Counted from the stretch's first letter, positions 1 to 12,205 are shown. The stretch is 64,000 nt of DNA from Sabellastarte sp. h YS-2021 (GCA_964017235.1 OZ024928.1:83633566-83697565); one strand, 5' to 3'. Program-made: numbers and translations. Notes: generated from the letters alone by a model not told the origin.

Positions 1-200
1 CGGGTCTGAAACTTCACCAAGTGAAAGCTCTTCCAAAAGTAGGTGAATGAGTTATTTAAGAAAAATTGGATATCCTCAATACTTTTAGGGATAATTCACA
101 TTTACTCATTTTGAGTAGGTGAGTAATTAGCTACGGGTCTGGAACTTCACCATGTGAAAGCTCTCCCAAAAGTAGATGAAGCAGTTATTTGAGAAAAATT
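1..200 (+). repeat. 133-bp tandem repeat, end of an array entering from the left
   Basis: About one and a half units of the same 133-bp repeat found in a longer array at 6490-7520. Shared signposts are the phrases GGTCTGAAACTTCACCAAG and CTCATTTTGAGTAGGTGAG. The array passes into the 321-bp satellite near position 200, and the two families share wording (GTCTGAAACTT, AAAAGTAG), so they look distantly related. No coding function is visible. Confidence 0.8.
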
Positions 201-2560
201 ATGTCATTATTTTGCCACAAATAAGAAAATAGCTATTACTCACTTATGGCATACAATAGAACCCCAAACTATATGCATTTACCCTACAGTCACAATTTCA
301 AAGTAGGTATTACTCGGCTATCCAATGTGCAACAGGTCTGAAACTTTACTATGTGATAGGTTATCAAAAACTAGATGAATAACATATTTGAAAATATTTC
401 CCTAACTTTAATACTTTTGAAGATATTTGACATTTACTTATGTTGTTATTTTGCTACAAATAAGAAAATAGCTATTACTCACTTATGGCATGCAATACAA
501 CCCCAAAATATATACCATGTTATAGTTAAGGACAAAGTAGCTGAACAACATATTTGAAGAAAAAGCTGTAACTGCAATAGTTTTGGAGTTACAATGGATT
601 TACTCAACAGTCACAATTTCAAAGTAGCTATTACTTAGCTATGCAATGTGCAACAGGTCTGAAACTTTACTATGTGATAGCTTACAAAAAAGTAGATAAA
701 TGACATATTTGAAAAGAATTCCGTAACTTTAATACTTCTGAAGATATTTAACATTTACTTATGTCATTATTTTGCTACTAATAAGAAAATAGCTATTACT
801 CACTTATGGCATGCAATAGAACCCCAAACTACATGCCAGCTTATAGCTAAGGACAAAGTAGGTGAACAACATATTTTACGAAAATATTGTAACTGCAATA
901 GTTTTGGAGTTACAATGGATTTACTCAACTGTAGAATTTCAAAGTAGCTATTACTCAGCTATCCAATGTGCAACAGATCTGAAACTTTACTATGTGATAG
1001 CTTATGAAAAAGTAGATGGATAACATATTTGAAAAGAATTACCTAACTTTAATACTTTTGAAGATATTCGACATTTACTTATGTCATGATTTTGCTACAA
1101 ATAACAAAATAGCTATTACTCACTTATGGCATGCAATAGAACCCCAAACTATGTACCATCTTATAGCTAAGGACAAAGTAGCTGAACAATATATTTTAGG
1201 AAAATACTCTAACTGCAATAGTTTTGGAGTTACAATGGCTTTACTCAACAGTCAGAATTTCAAAGTAGCTATAACTCAGCTATCCAAGGTGCAACAGGTC
1301 TGAAACTTTACTATGTTATAGCTTACCAAAAAGTAGATGGACAACATATTTGAAAAGATTTCCCTAACTTCAATACTTTTGAAGATATTTGACATTTACT
1401 TCTTCTGTTATTTAGCTACAAATGAGAAAATAGCTATTACTCACTTATGGTAAGCAATAGAACCCCAAACTATGTACCATCTTATAGCTAAGAACAAAGT
1501 AGCTGAACAACATATTTTAGGAAAATACTCCAACTGCAATAGTTTTGGAGTTACAATGGCTTTACTCAACAGTCAGAATTTCAAAGTAGCTATTACTCAG
1601 CTATCCAAGGTGCAACAGGTCTGAAACTTTACTATGTCATAGCTTACCAAAAAGTAGATGGACAACATATTTGAAAAGATTTCCCTAACTTTAATACTTT
1701 TGAAGATATTTGACATTTACTTCTTCTGTTATTTAGCTACAAATGAGGAAATAGCTATTACTCACTTATGGCAAGCAATAGAACCCCAAACTATGTACCA
1801 TCTTATAGCTAAGAACAAAGTAGCTGAACAACATATTTTAGGAAAATACTCTAACTGCAATACTTTTTTAGTTACAATAGGTTTACTCAACAGTCAGAAT
1901 TTCAAAGTAGCTATTACTCAGCTATCCAAGGTGCAACAGGTCTGAAACTTTACTATGTCATAGCTTACCAAAAAGTAAATGGACAACATATTTGAAAAGA
2001 TTTCCCTAACTTTAATACTTTTGAAGATATTTGACATTTACTTCTTCTGTTATTTAGCTACAAATGAGAAAATAGCTATTACTCACTTAGGGCATGCAAT
2101 AGAACCCCAAACTATGTACCATCTTATAGCTAAGGACAAAGTAGCTGAACAACATATTTTAGGAAAATACTCTAACTGCAATAGTTTTGGAGTTACAATC
2201 GCTTTACTCACCAGTCAGAATTTCAAAGTAGCTATTACTCAGCTGTCCAAGGTGCAACAGGTCTGAAACTTTAGTATGTGATAGCTTACCAAAAAGAAGA
2301 TGGACAACATATTTGAAAAGATTTCCCTAACTTCAATACTTTTGAAGATATTTGACATTTACTTCTTCTGCTATTTAGCTACAAATGAGAAAATAGCTAT
2401 TACTCACTTATGGCATGCAATGGGACCCCAAACTATGTACCATCTTATAGCTAAGGACAAAGTAGCTGAACAACATATTTGAAGAAAAAGTTGTAACTGC
2501 AATAGTTTTTGAGGTATGAGCCCTTTACTCAAAGTAGCTATGATTGCTATTACTCACTTA
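200..2560 (+). repeat. 321-bp satellite array, about seven units
   Basis: The motif AACATATTTGAAAA recurs near 375, 696, 1016, 1337, 1658, 1979 and 2300, a regular 320-321 bp period. Each unit is itself a diverged dimer of a roughly 160-bp half, because AACATATTT and CTATTACTCA recur in both halves. The same 160-bp half appears alone in arrays at 7600-8630 and 10370-11820 (same strand) and at 35690-37060 and 46890-48500 (opposite strand). 321 is divisible by three, so short open frames of 60-95 codons repeat in register. These are by-products of the period, not genes. Middle units are the most alike, as expected if the array is homogenised by unequal exchange. Confidence 0.9.
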
Positions 2561-2681
2561 TCTTTAGGCCTAAGTCAATAAAACCAAAAATTTTTTCAAG
2601 GGCATGAAAATTCATTGGGACAATTAATTTACAAATAATCTGTAGCTGTAGTAGTTTTGGAGAAATCTGCGTGACTAACTA

Positions 2682-2729
2682 ACGCACGCACACACACACG
2701 CACGCACGCACGCACACACGCACACACAG
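2682..2729 (+). repeat. CA/CG microsatellite
   Basis: A run of alternating CACG and CACA dinucleotide steps directly after the satellite and before a GC hairpin. The order satellite core, microsatellite, hairpin matches the architecture described for Helentron-associated HINE elements in molluscs; that link is inference. Confidence 0.9.
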
Positions 2730-2745
2730 ACATCATTTCATAATC

Positions 2746-2774
2746 TCCCTCCCGGGCTAAAGCCCGGCGGGAGA
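2746..2774. other. GC-rich hairpin at element boundary
   Basis: Near-perfect inverted repeat with CCGGGCT facing AGCCCGG across a two-base loop, extended outward by CTCCC facing GGGAG. It sits between the 321-bp satellite and the next element and probably marks the end of the satellite-bearing element. Confidence 0.7.
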
Positions 2775-2775
2775 T

Positions 2776-3674
2776 AAAAATAGCATCAGAGATGCTCGTA
2801 CCCCACAGCCTGTGGAAATATCATTCAACAGTACGAGATATAAAAGTAGTGAAACAGTACAAAGATCCGGATACTTTCAAAGCAGTGTGAGTTATATAAA
2901 GGTCCAAATAATGTTTAAGTAGAGAAAATAACATCTAAGAGAAAGAAAATGTATGTAAAGATAAACTGCTAAAACAAGACAATTCAATAGCAATGTGAAA
3001 TTAATCAGTAAACTAAAATATTTGAAGCTGTAAAATTTACTAATTGGAAAATAGCTGTCAATGGAAATAGCACAATTATATAAAAGTGCATATAATAATC
3101 AGTTAGAGCAATCCATATATCTTTGTCATAAGAGAAAGATTTTACAGACAAGATTTTAAAACTTATGGTCAACATGAGAAGGTCAAAGGTCAAATCAAAG
3201 TCATACCATGACGTTGCACACCTACAACCCCTAACCAATTTCACTACCAAGTATCAACTTCCTACACCTTACGGTTTCCAAGATATAGCCCAGACAAGAT
3301 TTTATAGGACAAGGTCACTACGGCAAGGTCAAAGTTCAAATCAAGGTCACACCATGACGTTGCACACCTACATCCCTAATTAATGTGCCTACTAAGTATC
3401 AACTTCCTACACCTTACAGTTTCCGAGATATAGCCCCAACAAGATTTTAAAGGTCAAGGTCACTACGGCAAGGTCAAATCAAGGTAACACCACGGCGTTG
3501 CACACCTATACCCCCAACCAATGTCCCTACCAAGTATCGACTTCCTACATGTTTCTGAGATACAGCGTGGACAAACTTTTTCCCGCCGCTGGCCCGTCCG
3601 CCCAACTGCCCGCCCATCCGGACAGCATCAGTGAAAACAATACCCCAACAGCCATTAAGGGCTGTGGGGTAAAT
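2776..3674 (+). mobile_element. Hairpin-ended non-autonomous element with 142-bp core repeats (copy 1)
   Basis: The left end reads AGCATCAGAGATGCTCG then TACCCCACAGCC; the right end reads GGGCTGTGGGGTA after a GC-rich stretch. A roughly 350-bp left flank is followed by about three units of a 142-bp repeat marked by AAGGTCAAAGGTCAAATCAA, CACCTACA and GAGATATAGCCC. Copies with the same ends lie at 14028-15052 and, reversed, at 37112-38727; only the number of core units changes. No protein is encoded. The design resembles HINE-type non-autonomous Helentrons (inference). Confidence 0.7.
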
Positions 3675-4210
3675 ATTGGTTTCCAAGGCTTTGAAACTAA
3701 ATAAAAGCCAGTATTTGTATGCTTGTCATTGATACAGTGAAACTTAAGCACAATTATACATGAGCCATCTTTTAAAATAAGAAATGTTATCATGAGATAT
3801 TCTGATGTTAATAACCTTTGTATCAAAAGAAAAGTTAAAGTGTGATATATTTCCTAAAACTTGTATGTTTTCAACTATTTTGATGAAATATCAGTCATTA
3901 TTAAGTCTAAAATAAGACATATTCAACAACCAGTCCTTAAACATTCTTTGCAGTTTTGGTAATTTGTAATTTCCACCACAACAAAATGAAAAGAGGAATA
4001 AACATTTTACTATTTACACATTAAACTTTTGTGAAGTGAAGTGAAGTTGTACAGAGTTACAAAAACAATCTATGTTGGATACTGACCAATATACATTTCC
4101 TAAATGTTATATTCTAGTTTGTCATCATAGTATAACACCACATACGTACATAAAGTATCAGTATGTCTATTGCCCCTTTATCAACCTATGGGTGTCTACT
4201 GTTAAAATAT
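3675..4210. other. Downstream flank of PAXX, nothing recognised
   Basis: AT-rich single-copy-looking sequence containing the presumed PAXX 3' untranslated region (minus strand). I found no clear AATAAA on the minus strand and no repeat signature. Confidence 0.5.
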
Positions 4211-4595
4211 TTAGTCAAAATTCACTCCTCTGGCTACTTTTCTCTTTTTACTTGAGGGATTCAGAATGCTCATGCCCACTTGTTTTGGTTGAGCTTTGGG
4301 TTGATTTTTGCCTCCTTTACCACCATCTAAGTCCAAGCCCAAACCTGAAACACCTGCACCAGAAGCTTTCTGTTTTTTTAGTGCATCAAAATCATTAGTA
4401 GTCTTTTCTAGTTTAGATTCCAGCACTGAAGTTTTCTCTGCCAGGTGAAATAAAACTGTTTGTAACTCAACCTTCTTCTCCACAGCTTTTGCTTCATAGA
4501 GGTCGAAATTCAAAGCTTTACTACCTTGCCCTACTGTCACATTCACTTTTACACCCATCTGAGATACTTGAAGCTTTCTGTTTTGGAATCCAGAT
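4211..4595 (-). CDS. PAXX: PAXX, exon 2 (Ku-binding C-terminal half)
   Basis: Second and last coding exon of PAXX, the XRCC4/XLF paralogue that supports non-homologous end joining by binding Ku at broken DNA ends in the nucleus. It encodes the last strands of the head domain (VNVTVGQGSKALNFDL aligns with the human SLTLSGGPSALAFDL region), a short coiled coil, a Gly/Lys-rich linker, and the C-terminal Ku-binding motif SILNPSSKKRKVARGVNFD, close to human SLINPGFKSKKPAGGVDFD. The acceptor is a T-rich tract ending in TTTTTAG just above 4595. The exon begins with one base that completes the codon left open by exon 1, so the frames join exactly. The joined protein is 206 residues (human about 204). 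A later AG at 4559-4560 would also be in frame but would drop conserved sequence and break the phase match. Stop TAA at 4211-4213. Confidence 0.9.
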
Positions 4596-5214
4596 CTAAA
4601 AATAAAATTGTTGCAAGATATTGTGTGAAAAACATCAACAACGGAAGATGCAGGTTGGTTAAATGTATTACAACACTGGTAAATTTTGTTGACTGAACTT
4701 CAAATCCTGTTGGAAAAATGAAGGTACTGCCCTGAATCTGAGGTCCAGATTTTGAATGGATTTGAAATTTTGTTGACAAAGTCTGAAATTCTGTGGAAAG
4801 AATTTGAAATCCTGTGGACAGAGCTTTAAATCCTGTTAATGACATTGAGTGTATTGCTCTGAGATCTAGATTTTAGGTTATTTTGCAGAATATTATTTTC
4901 ACATCTTTTTTAATTTACCTACTTACTCATTTTTATTCGAGGCAGTAAGTAGCTGAAAGTAGCTATTGCTTGGCTATGCTATGAGCTGCATGTCTGTAAT
5001 TTTACTACATTATAGCTGACCCAAAAGTAGGTGGATAACATATTAAACTAGAGATTGCATCTCGACGCAGTGTATCCCTGGACGGGACATAGTTAAGGCG
5101 TGAATATGTCGGTCTTGAGCCTGTTTCCTGGAGCACCAGGTCAGGATTCTCCATAAGTACCAGATTACTCCCAAAAGCTAATCACTAGTTCTTTCACTTA
5201 TATCTGTCTTTAAA
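4596..5214 (-). other. Start of the PAXX intron: small minisatellite and repeat debris
   Basis: The 19.4 kb intron runs 4596-23971. Near 4745-4845 a short imperfect repeat of about 20-24 bp (TTTGAAATCCTGTGGACAGA and variants) occurs about four times. 4930-5045 is a decayed piece of the 160-bp repeat. 5045-5214 is unassigned. Confidence 0.6.
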
Positions 5215-6190
5215 ACTAACATTTCATGGATCCAGAAGATCCACATAGTAATCCGGATCACTTCCAAAATTCAATCATTTCATCCGTTTACCTTTGCAGA
5301 CATATTCTAAAAATTTAATCAAAATCGGTCCATAAGTTTTTTAGTTATCTTGTACACAAACACATCTGGCAGCCTGGATCCACATGATCCAGACAGTGAT
5401 CCAGATTACTCCCAAAAACTAATCGCTTGTTCTTTGTCCCATTTAAGACATTTCCTGAAAATTTCATAAAAATCCATCCATGACTTTTTGAGCTATTTGT
5501 CTTTAAAAATTACATTTCTTGGATCCAGAAGATCCAGATAGTGGTCCAGATCACTCGCAAAATTGAATCATTTCTTCCTTTTACCACTTCTTCCTTTTAC
5601 CACTTGTAACATATCCTAAAAATATCAAAATCCATCCCAAGATTATGTGGCAGCCTGGATCCAGATAATCCAGACAGTGATCCAGATCACTCCAAAAATG
5701 TAATCACTTGTTCCTTGTACCATTTAGGCCATTTGCTGAAACAATCCATCCATAACTTTTTGCGGTATCTGTCTTTAAAAATTACATTTCATGGATCCGG
5801 AAGATCCATATAGTTATCCGGATCACTTCCAAAATTCAATTATTTCATCCTTTTACCTTTTTAGACATATCCTGAAAATTTCATCAAAATCCGTCCATAA
5901 GTTTTTTATTTATCTTGTACATAAACACATCTGGCAGCCTGGATCCAGATGATCCAGATCACTCCCAAAATCTAATCACTTGTTCCTGAAAATTTTATCA
6001 AAATCCACCCATGACTTTTTGAGCTATTTGTCTTTAAAATTTGTCTTTATATTTTATGGATCCAGAAGATCCAGATAGTGGTCCAGATCATTCGCAAAAT
6101 TGAACCATTTCTTCATTTCTTCTCTTCCTTCTTACCATTTGTAACATATCCTAAAAATATCATCAAAATTCATCCTAAAACTAGAAAAAG
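5215..6190 (+). repeat. GGATCC-rich 145/290-bp tandem repeat, array 1
   Basis: GGATCC recurs near 5228, 5376, 5521, 5658, 5792, 5941 and 6058. Two half-unit types alternate, one with GGATCCAGAAGATCC and one with CCTGGATCCAGATGATCC, giving a dimer of about 290 bp. Each half also carries a conserved phrase ending AAAATCCATCCATAA. The family recurs at 9045-9590. Confidence 0.85.
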
Positions 6191-6489
6191 GACGCATCTG
6201 TGGCCAGATGCTGGATGTATCCACCGACAAAGGCCAACTAACATAGTTTAGAAGATAAAAAGCATTTTTCGTTAATAAGCAAGCTGAAAGCACTTTTAAG
6301 TTTGGCTACCCTTATTTGACCCTGTAGCAGGGGCCCAAGGTGAAGTCTGACCACATCAAAAGATTCGCAGTCCATGATTTCCTATAAGTCGTTTTCACAT
6401 TGCAAACCTCTAGGACCAATAATAAGCAGGAGGGGCCCAAGGTCAAATCTGACCACATGAAAAGATTTGCAGCCCATGACTTCCTATAA
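6191..6489 (-). repeat. Fragment of the 146-bp repeat family, reversed
   Basis: Contains about one and a half units recognisable by CATGATTTCCTATAAG, ACCAATAATAAGC and GGGGCCCAAGGT, the reverse complement of the array at 33950-35410. Confidence 0.75.
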
Positions 6490-7520
6490 GTTGTTTTCAT
6501 ATTAATGAGTTATTTGAGAAATACTGGCTATCTGCAATACTTGTAGAGATAATTCGCATTTACTCATTTTGAGTAGGTGAATAATTAGCTACGGGTCTGA
6601 AACTTCACCAAGTGAAAGCTCTCTCAAAAGTAGGCGAATGAGTTATTTGAGAAAAATTGGCTATCTACAATACTTTTAGAGATAATTCGAATTTACTCAT
6701 TTTCAGTAGGTGAGTAATTACCTACGGGTCTGGAACTTCACCATGTGAAAGCTCTCCCAAAAGTAGATGAATGAGTTATTTGATAAAAAATTGGATATCT
6801 GCAATACTTTTATAGATAATTAGCATTTACTCATTTTGGGTAGGTGAATAATTAGCTACAGGTCTGAAACTTCACCAAGTGAAAGGTCTCCCAAAAGTAG
6901 GTGAAGGAGTTATTTGACAAAAATTGGCTATCTGGAATACTTTTAGAGATAATTTGCATTAACTCATTTTCAGTAGGTGAGTAATTACCTACGGGTCTGA
7001 AACTTCACCAAGTGAAAGCTCTCCCAAAAGTAGGTGAAGGAGTTATTTGACAAAAATTGGCTATCTGCAATACTTTTAGAGATAATTCGCATTTACTCAT
7101 TTTGAGTAGGTGAGTAATTACCTACAGGTCTGAAACTTCACCAAGTGAAAGCTCTCCCAAAAGTAGGTGAAGGAGTTATTTGACAAAAATTCGCTATCTG
7201 CAATACTTTTAGAGATAATTCGCATTTACTCATTTTGAGTAGGTGAGTAATTACCTACGGGTCTGAAACTTCACCAAGTGAAAGCTCTCCCAAAAGTAGG
7301 TGAAGGAGTTATTTGACAAAAATTGGCTATCTGCAATACTTTTAGAGATAATTCGCATTTACTCATTTTGAGTAGGTGCGTAATTACCTACAGGTCTGGA
7401 ACTTCAGCATGTGAAAGCTCTCCCAAAAGTAGGTGAATGAGTTATTTAAGAAAAATTTGCTATCTGCAATACTTTTAGAGAAAATGCAGAATTACTCATT
7501 TTTAGTAGGCAAGTAATTTA
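6490..7520 (+). repeat. 133-bp tandem repeat array
   Basis: ACGGGTCTG or ACAGGTCTG recurs at 6591, 6724, 6858, 6991, 7124, 7257 and 7390, a strict 133-134 bp period over about seven units. Units are very similar (phrases AACTTCACCAAGTGAAAG and GTAGGTGAAGGAGTTATTTG), suggesting recent amplification or homogenisation. Confidence 0.93.
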
Positions 7521-7599
7521 GCCACAGGCCTAATTTAGACATAAAGCCTACTAATAGAGTACTGTGGTGCACCCTGTAATATACTTTGCAAACTTGAGA

Positions 7600-8630
7600 A
7601 GGCTAGCTATAATATTTTTTTTTGTTTTGAATAACATATTTAAACAAAATACTGTAAATGTAATAGTTTTCACGTTATAACTGATTTACTCAACAGTGAT
7701 AACGTCAAAGTAGCTATTACTCAGCTATGCAATGAGCTACATGTCTGAATTTTTTCTATGTTATAGCTGACCCAAAATTAGGTGAACAACATATTTAAGC
7801 AAAATACTGTAAATGCAATAGTTTTCAAGTTACAACTGATTTACTCAATAGTGACAACCTGAAAATAGCTATTGCTCAGCTATGAAGTCTGTAATTTCAT
7901 GACGTTATAGCTGACCCAAAAGTAGGCGAACAACATATTTTAACAAAATACTCCAAATGCACTATTTTTCAAGTTACAAGTCATTTACTCAACAGTCAGT
8001 ACCTGAAAATAGCTATTGCTCAGTTGTGCCATGAGCTACAGGTCTGTAATTTCACTATGTTATAGCTGACCCAAAAGTAGCTGAATAACATATTTACACA
8101 AATTTCTGTAAATGCAATACTTTTCCAATTACAACTGATTTACTCAACAGTGTGAACTTCAAAGTAGCTATTACTCAGCTATGCAATGAGCCACAGGTCT
8201 GGAACTTCACTATGTTATAGCTGACTCCGAAATAGGTGAATAACATATTGAAACAAAATACTCTAAATGTAATACTTTTGAAGTTATAAGTAATTTACTC
8301 AACAGTGATAACCTAAAAGTAGCTATTACTCAGCTATGCCATGAGCTACAGGTCTGAAATTTTACTATGTTATAGCTGACATAAAAGTAGCTGAATAACA
8401 TATTTATACAAAATTCTGTAAATGCAATAGTTTTCAAGTTACAATTGATTTTACTCATGATGGAAGTTACTGAAAAGCCCAAAAGTAGCTATTACTCACT
8501 TAGCTATTGAGACAGACACCCAAGTTACTCACCACGTTGTAGCTATGAAAAAAGTATCTGAATAACATATTTTAACAAAATGCTCTAAATGCAACACTTT
8601 TCAAGTTATAAGTGATTTAGTGCATGATTT
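7600..8630 (+). repeat. 160-bp tandem repeat array (monomer form of the 321-bp satellite)
   Basis: About six diverged units of 150-160 bp marked by AACATATTTA, GTAAATGCAATAGTTTT, TTTACTCAACAGTG and TAGCTATTACTCAGCTATG. Units differ from one another more than in the 321-bp array, so this block looks older. Confidence 0.88.
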
Positions 8631-9040
8631 CATGACTTTTAATGCATTTTAGACATTTTTATCTACCACAGGCCTAATTTAGACATAAAGCCTACCAAAA
8701 AGATAGGGTGGCGAGTCCTCTAGCATACCAAGCCACCTGCCAAATATGAAAGAAATCTGGAAAGAAATGTGGACTGTAGGTCGCTAACAAGCAATATTCC
8801 ACATTTTAGACATTTTTGTCTACCACAGGCCTAATTTAGACATAAAGCCTACCAAAAAGATAGGGTGGCGAGTCCTCTACCATATCAAATCACCGGCCAA
8901 ATATGAAAGAAATCCGGAAAGAAATGTGGACTGTAGGTCGCTAACAAGAAATCTCTGCCGACGCGGACGCGGACGAGGGCGCGGACGACAACGATGATGA
9001 ATCCATGGTATCCCCGCTTCGCGTCGGGGATACAATTATG
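8631..9040 (+). repeat. 157-bp repeat, two units, followed by GC-rich tail and hairpin
   Basis: CTACCACAGGCCTAATTTAG occurs at 8663 and 8820 (157 bp apart), with a partial earlier copy near 7521. The second unit leads into a CG-rich tail of GACGCGGACG steps and then a hairpin, GTATCCCCG facing CGGGGATAC (9008-9033). A similar tail and hairpin close the block at 10290-10364, so this looks like a shared end module. Confidence 0.8.
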
Positions 9041-9590
9041 TTGCAGCCTGGATCCAGATGATCCAGATCACTCCAAAAATGTAATCACTTGTTCCTTGTA
9101 CCATTTAGGTCATTTGCTGTAAATGTCATCACAATGTAAAATTACATTTCATGGATCCAGAAGATCCATATAGTGATCCGGATCACTTCCAAAATTCAAG
9201 CATTTCATCCTTTTACCTTTTCAGACATATCCTGAAAATTTAATCAAAATCCATCCATAAGTTTTTGAGCTATATTGTACAGAAACACATCTGGCAGCCT
9301 GGATCCGGATGATCCAGACAGTGATCCAGATCACTCCGAAAATCTAATCACTTGTTCCTTGTCCCATTAAGGACATTTCCTGAAAATTTCATCAAAATGC
9401 ACCCATAAGTTTTTGAGTTATCTGTCTTTAAAAATTAAATTTCATGGATCCAGAAGATCCAGACAGTGATCCGGATCACTCCCAAAATTTAATCATATCT
9501 TCCTTTTACCATTTTGGACATACCCTGAAAATTTTATGAAAATCCATCTATCAGTTTTTGAGTTATCTTGTTCACAAACAAACAAACAAA
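9041..9590 (+). repeat. GGATCC-rich 145/290-bp tandem repeat, array 2
   Basis: Same alternating half-units as the array at 5215-6190, with GGATCC near 9051, 9154, 9300 and 9447. The block ends in a run of ACAAACAAACAAAC. Confidence 0.85.
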
Positions 9591-10075
9591 TAGAGGGCCA
9601 AAAATGACCCTCGGTCAGTTATCTTGTTCACAAACAAACAGAGGGCCAAAAATGACCCTCGGTCAGGTACTTTGGTGGTCAGTGGATGACCTTAAATGAA
9701 GATCTGTAACCGGGAAGCCTGGATGCTGGTACTCCATCATGTACTCAACCTCCAAAGCCATTTTCAATAGTTTCCATCCAATGTAGTCAGCATTAAGTGT
9801 GAAAATATCTCCAAATTTGCCAAAAATGACCCTTGGTCAGGTACTTTGGCGGTCAGTGGATGACCTTAAATGAAGATCTGTAACCAGTAAGCCTGGATGG
9901 TAGAAGTCCATCATGTACTCAACCTCCAAAGCCATTTTCAATAGTTTCCATGCAATATAGTCAGCATTAAGTGTGAAAATATCTCCAAAAAGGCCAAAAA
10001 TGACCCTCGGTCAGGTACTTTGGCGGTCAGTGGATGACCTTCAATGAAGAGCTTCAAGGTCAAATTTCTGCATGC
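9591..10075 (+). repeat. 174-bp tandem repeat, about 2.5 units
   Basis: GGTCAGGTACTTTGG recurs near 9662, 9836 and 10010 with 174-bp spacing. Each unit also carries GTCAGTGGATGACCTTAAATG and AGTCAGCATTAAGTGTG. Confidence 0.9.
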
Positions 10076-10366
10076 TTACAGAGGACATATATATGTATTA
10101 TATATACCACCCATAGGATGATCTGACTTTCTGTATAGGAAATGGCCAAAAATCTGACCTTTAAGAGGCCACCAGTGACCTTGAGATTGAAGGTCAAGGT
10201 CACAAAACAATAGCGTTCGTGGCATTGCCCATATATACCCACATACCAAATTTGAAAGTTCTAACTAAAATATTTTTTAAGTTATCGCGTCCAAAAGGAA
10301 ATCTCTGCGGCGGTGACGTGACCGTACTGAATCCTAAGTATCCCCGACATTCGTCCGGGGATACAA
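10076..10366 (+). repeat. Element tail ending in a GTATCCCC hairpin
   Basis: Contains a DR0-like AGGTCAAGGTCA near 10190, the shared phrase AAATCTCTGCGGCGG and a terminal inverted repeat GTATCCCCGAC facing GTCCGGGGATAC (10338-10364). It matches the tail at 8945-9033 and probably closes the 174-bp-core element. Confidence 0.7.
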
Positions 10367-11820
10367 CAAAATACTCTAAATGCAATAGTCTTCAAGTTAC
10401 AACCCATTTACTCAAGAGTGAGAACCTGAAAGCAGCTATTGCTCAGCTATACAGTGAGCTACAAGTCTGCAATTTCACTATGTTATAGGTGACTGAAAAG
10501 TAGATGAATAACATATTTAAAGAAAATACTGTACATGCAATAGTTTTCAAGTTACAACTGATTTACTCACCAGTGAGAACTTGAAAATAGCTATTGCTCA
10601 GGTACGCCATAACTACTGATATCCGATTTCACTGTGTTATAGGTGACCCATAAGTAGATACATAACATATTTAAACAAAATTTCCTTAAATGCAATATTT
10701 TTCGAGTTACAACTGATTTACTCAACTGTCAGAACCTCAAAGTAGCTATTACTTCACTTTGCAGTGTTACAGGTCTGCAATTTCACTATGTTACGGTGAC
10801 TGAAAGTAGGTACATAACATATTAAAGAAAACACTGTACATACGATAGTTTTCAAGTTACAACTGATTTACTCAATAGTGTGAACCTTAAAGTAGCTATT
10901 GCTCAGCTATGCCATGAGCTACATATCTGCAACTTTAACATATATTAGCTGATCAAAAAGTAGGTGCATAACTTATTTACACAAAATTCTGTAAATGCAA
11001 TAGTTTTTGATTACAACTAATTTACTCAATAGTGAAAACCTGAAAGTAGCTATTGCTTAGCTGCGCAATGAACTACAGGTCTGCAATTTCACTATGTTAC
11101 AGGTGACTGAAAGTAGCTGAATAACATTTTTAAGGCAAATATTGGAAATACAATAGTTTTTAAGTTATAATCGATTACTCAACAGTAAAAACCTCAAAGT
11201 AGCTATTTCTGCGCCTTGCAATGAGCTATAGGTCTGCAATTTTACCATGATATGACTGACCCAAAAGTAGGTGAACAACATATTTATACAAAATACTTAA
11301 ATGCAATAGATTTTGAGTTACAATTGATTTACTCAACAGTGAGAACCTAAAAGTAGCTATTGTTCAGCTATGCCATGAGCCACATGTCTGCAATTTTACT
11401 ATGTTATAACTGAACCAAATGTAGATGAATAACATATTTAAAACAAATTATCTAAATGCAACAGTTTTCAAATTACAAGCAATTTACTCAACAGCGATAA
11501 CCTCAAGGTAGCTATTACTCAGCTATGCAATGAGCTACAGGTCTCTAATTTTACTATGCCATAGCTGACCCAAAAGTAGCTGAATAACATATTTTATACA
11601 AAATTCTCTATGTGCAATAGTTTTCAAGTTACAAGTGATTTTATCCATTACGGAAGGTAATGAAAATTCAGAAAGTAGCTATTACTCACTTAGCTGTTGG
11701 GATAGATACCCAAGTTACTGGCCATGTTGTAGCTTTGGGAAAAGTAGCTGAATAACATATAAAAACAAAATGCTCTAAATGCAATAACTTTGAAGTTATA
11801 AGTGAATTAGTGCATTATTT
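10367..11820 (+). repeat. 160-bp tandem repeat array
   Basis: About nine diverged units of the family at 7600-8630, same strand, marked by GTTTTCAAGTTACAACTGAT, GAGCTACAGGTCTGCAATTT and TGACCCAAAAGTAG. It runs directly into the end module at 11821-12205. Confidence 0.9.
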
Positions 11821-12205
11821 CCTGAATTTTAATACATTAAAAATTGTTTTAAAAATTCACAAAAAAATAATTAAAAAAAGAGGCTTGAAACTAACAGAAG
11901 GGAAACTACTTGTGGTCTAGTACATGTCTTTGCAAGATAAGACAGAAATCCCTGCAATGAGAAAATTGTGATAAAGTTTTGAAATTTTCACACTTTAGGT
12001 GGGGTTACCCCATTTGCAATGGCTCTGGGGAACAGAAAATGAACAGATCTGCATGGCTTGAATATTTTTCATCCTCGATAATTAAGGTGTCTTTTTTTTT
12101 TAAAAAAAACAGTATGTCTCTGGCCCTTGTACTTTTGGAGCAGAAGTTGTTCATGTGGATGCTGCAGATTGATGCCATAATGTCAGGTTGACATAAAAAT
12201 AGGTG
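11821..12205 (-). repeat. End module of the 160-bp-core element, reversed
   Basis: Reverse complement of the module at 33258-33610 and 46520-46870: shared pieces include GCAATGAGAAAATTGTG, ACAGTATGTCTCTGG and ATGCCATAATGTCAG. In all three places it abuts a 160-bp array, so it is a true end of that element type. Confidence 0.75.

Noticed and set aside
1016-2482. Repeated 60-95-codon open frames starting MDNIFEK
   Set aside because: They recur every 321 bp because the satellite period is divisible by three; the units have no start context, no conserved amino-acid bias and similar frames fail in other copies.
2776-3674. Helitron in the classical sense
   Set aside because: No CTRR end after the hairpin and no TC start; the structure fits Helentron/HINE-like elements better, and even that is inference.
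4549-4845. 98-codon frame (repeats of LSTEFQT type) next to PAXX exon 2
   Set aside because: It is produced by an intronic minisatellite; the PAXX exon 2 acceptor lies inside it in another frame.
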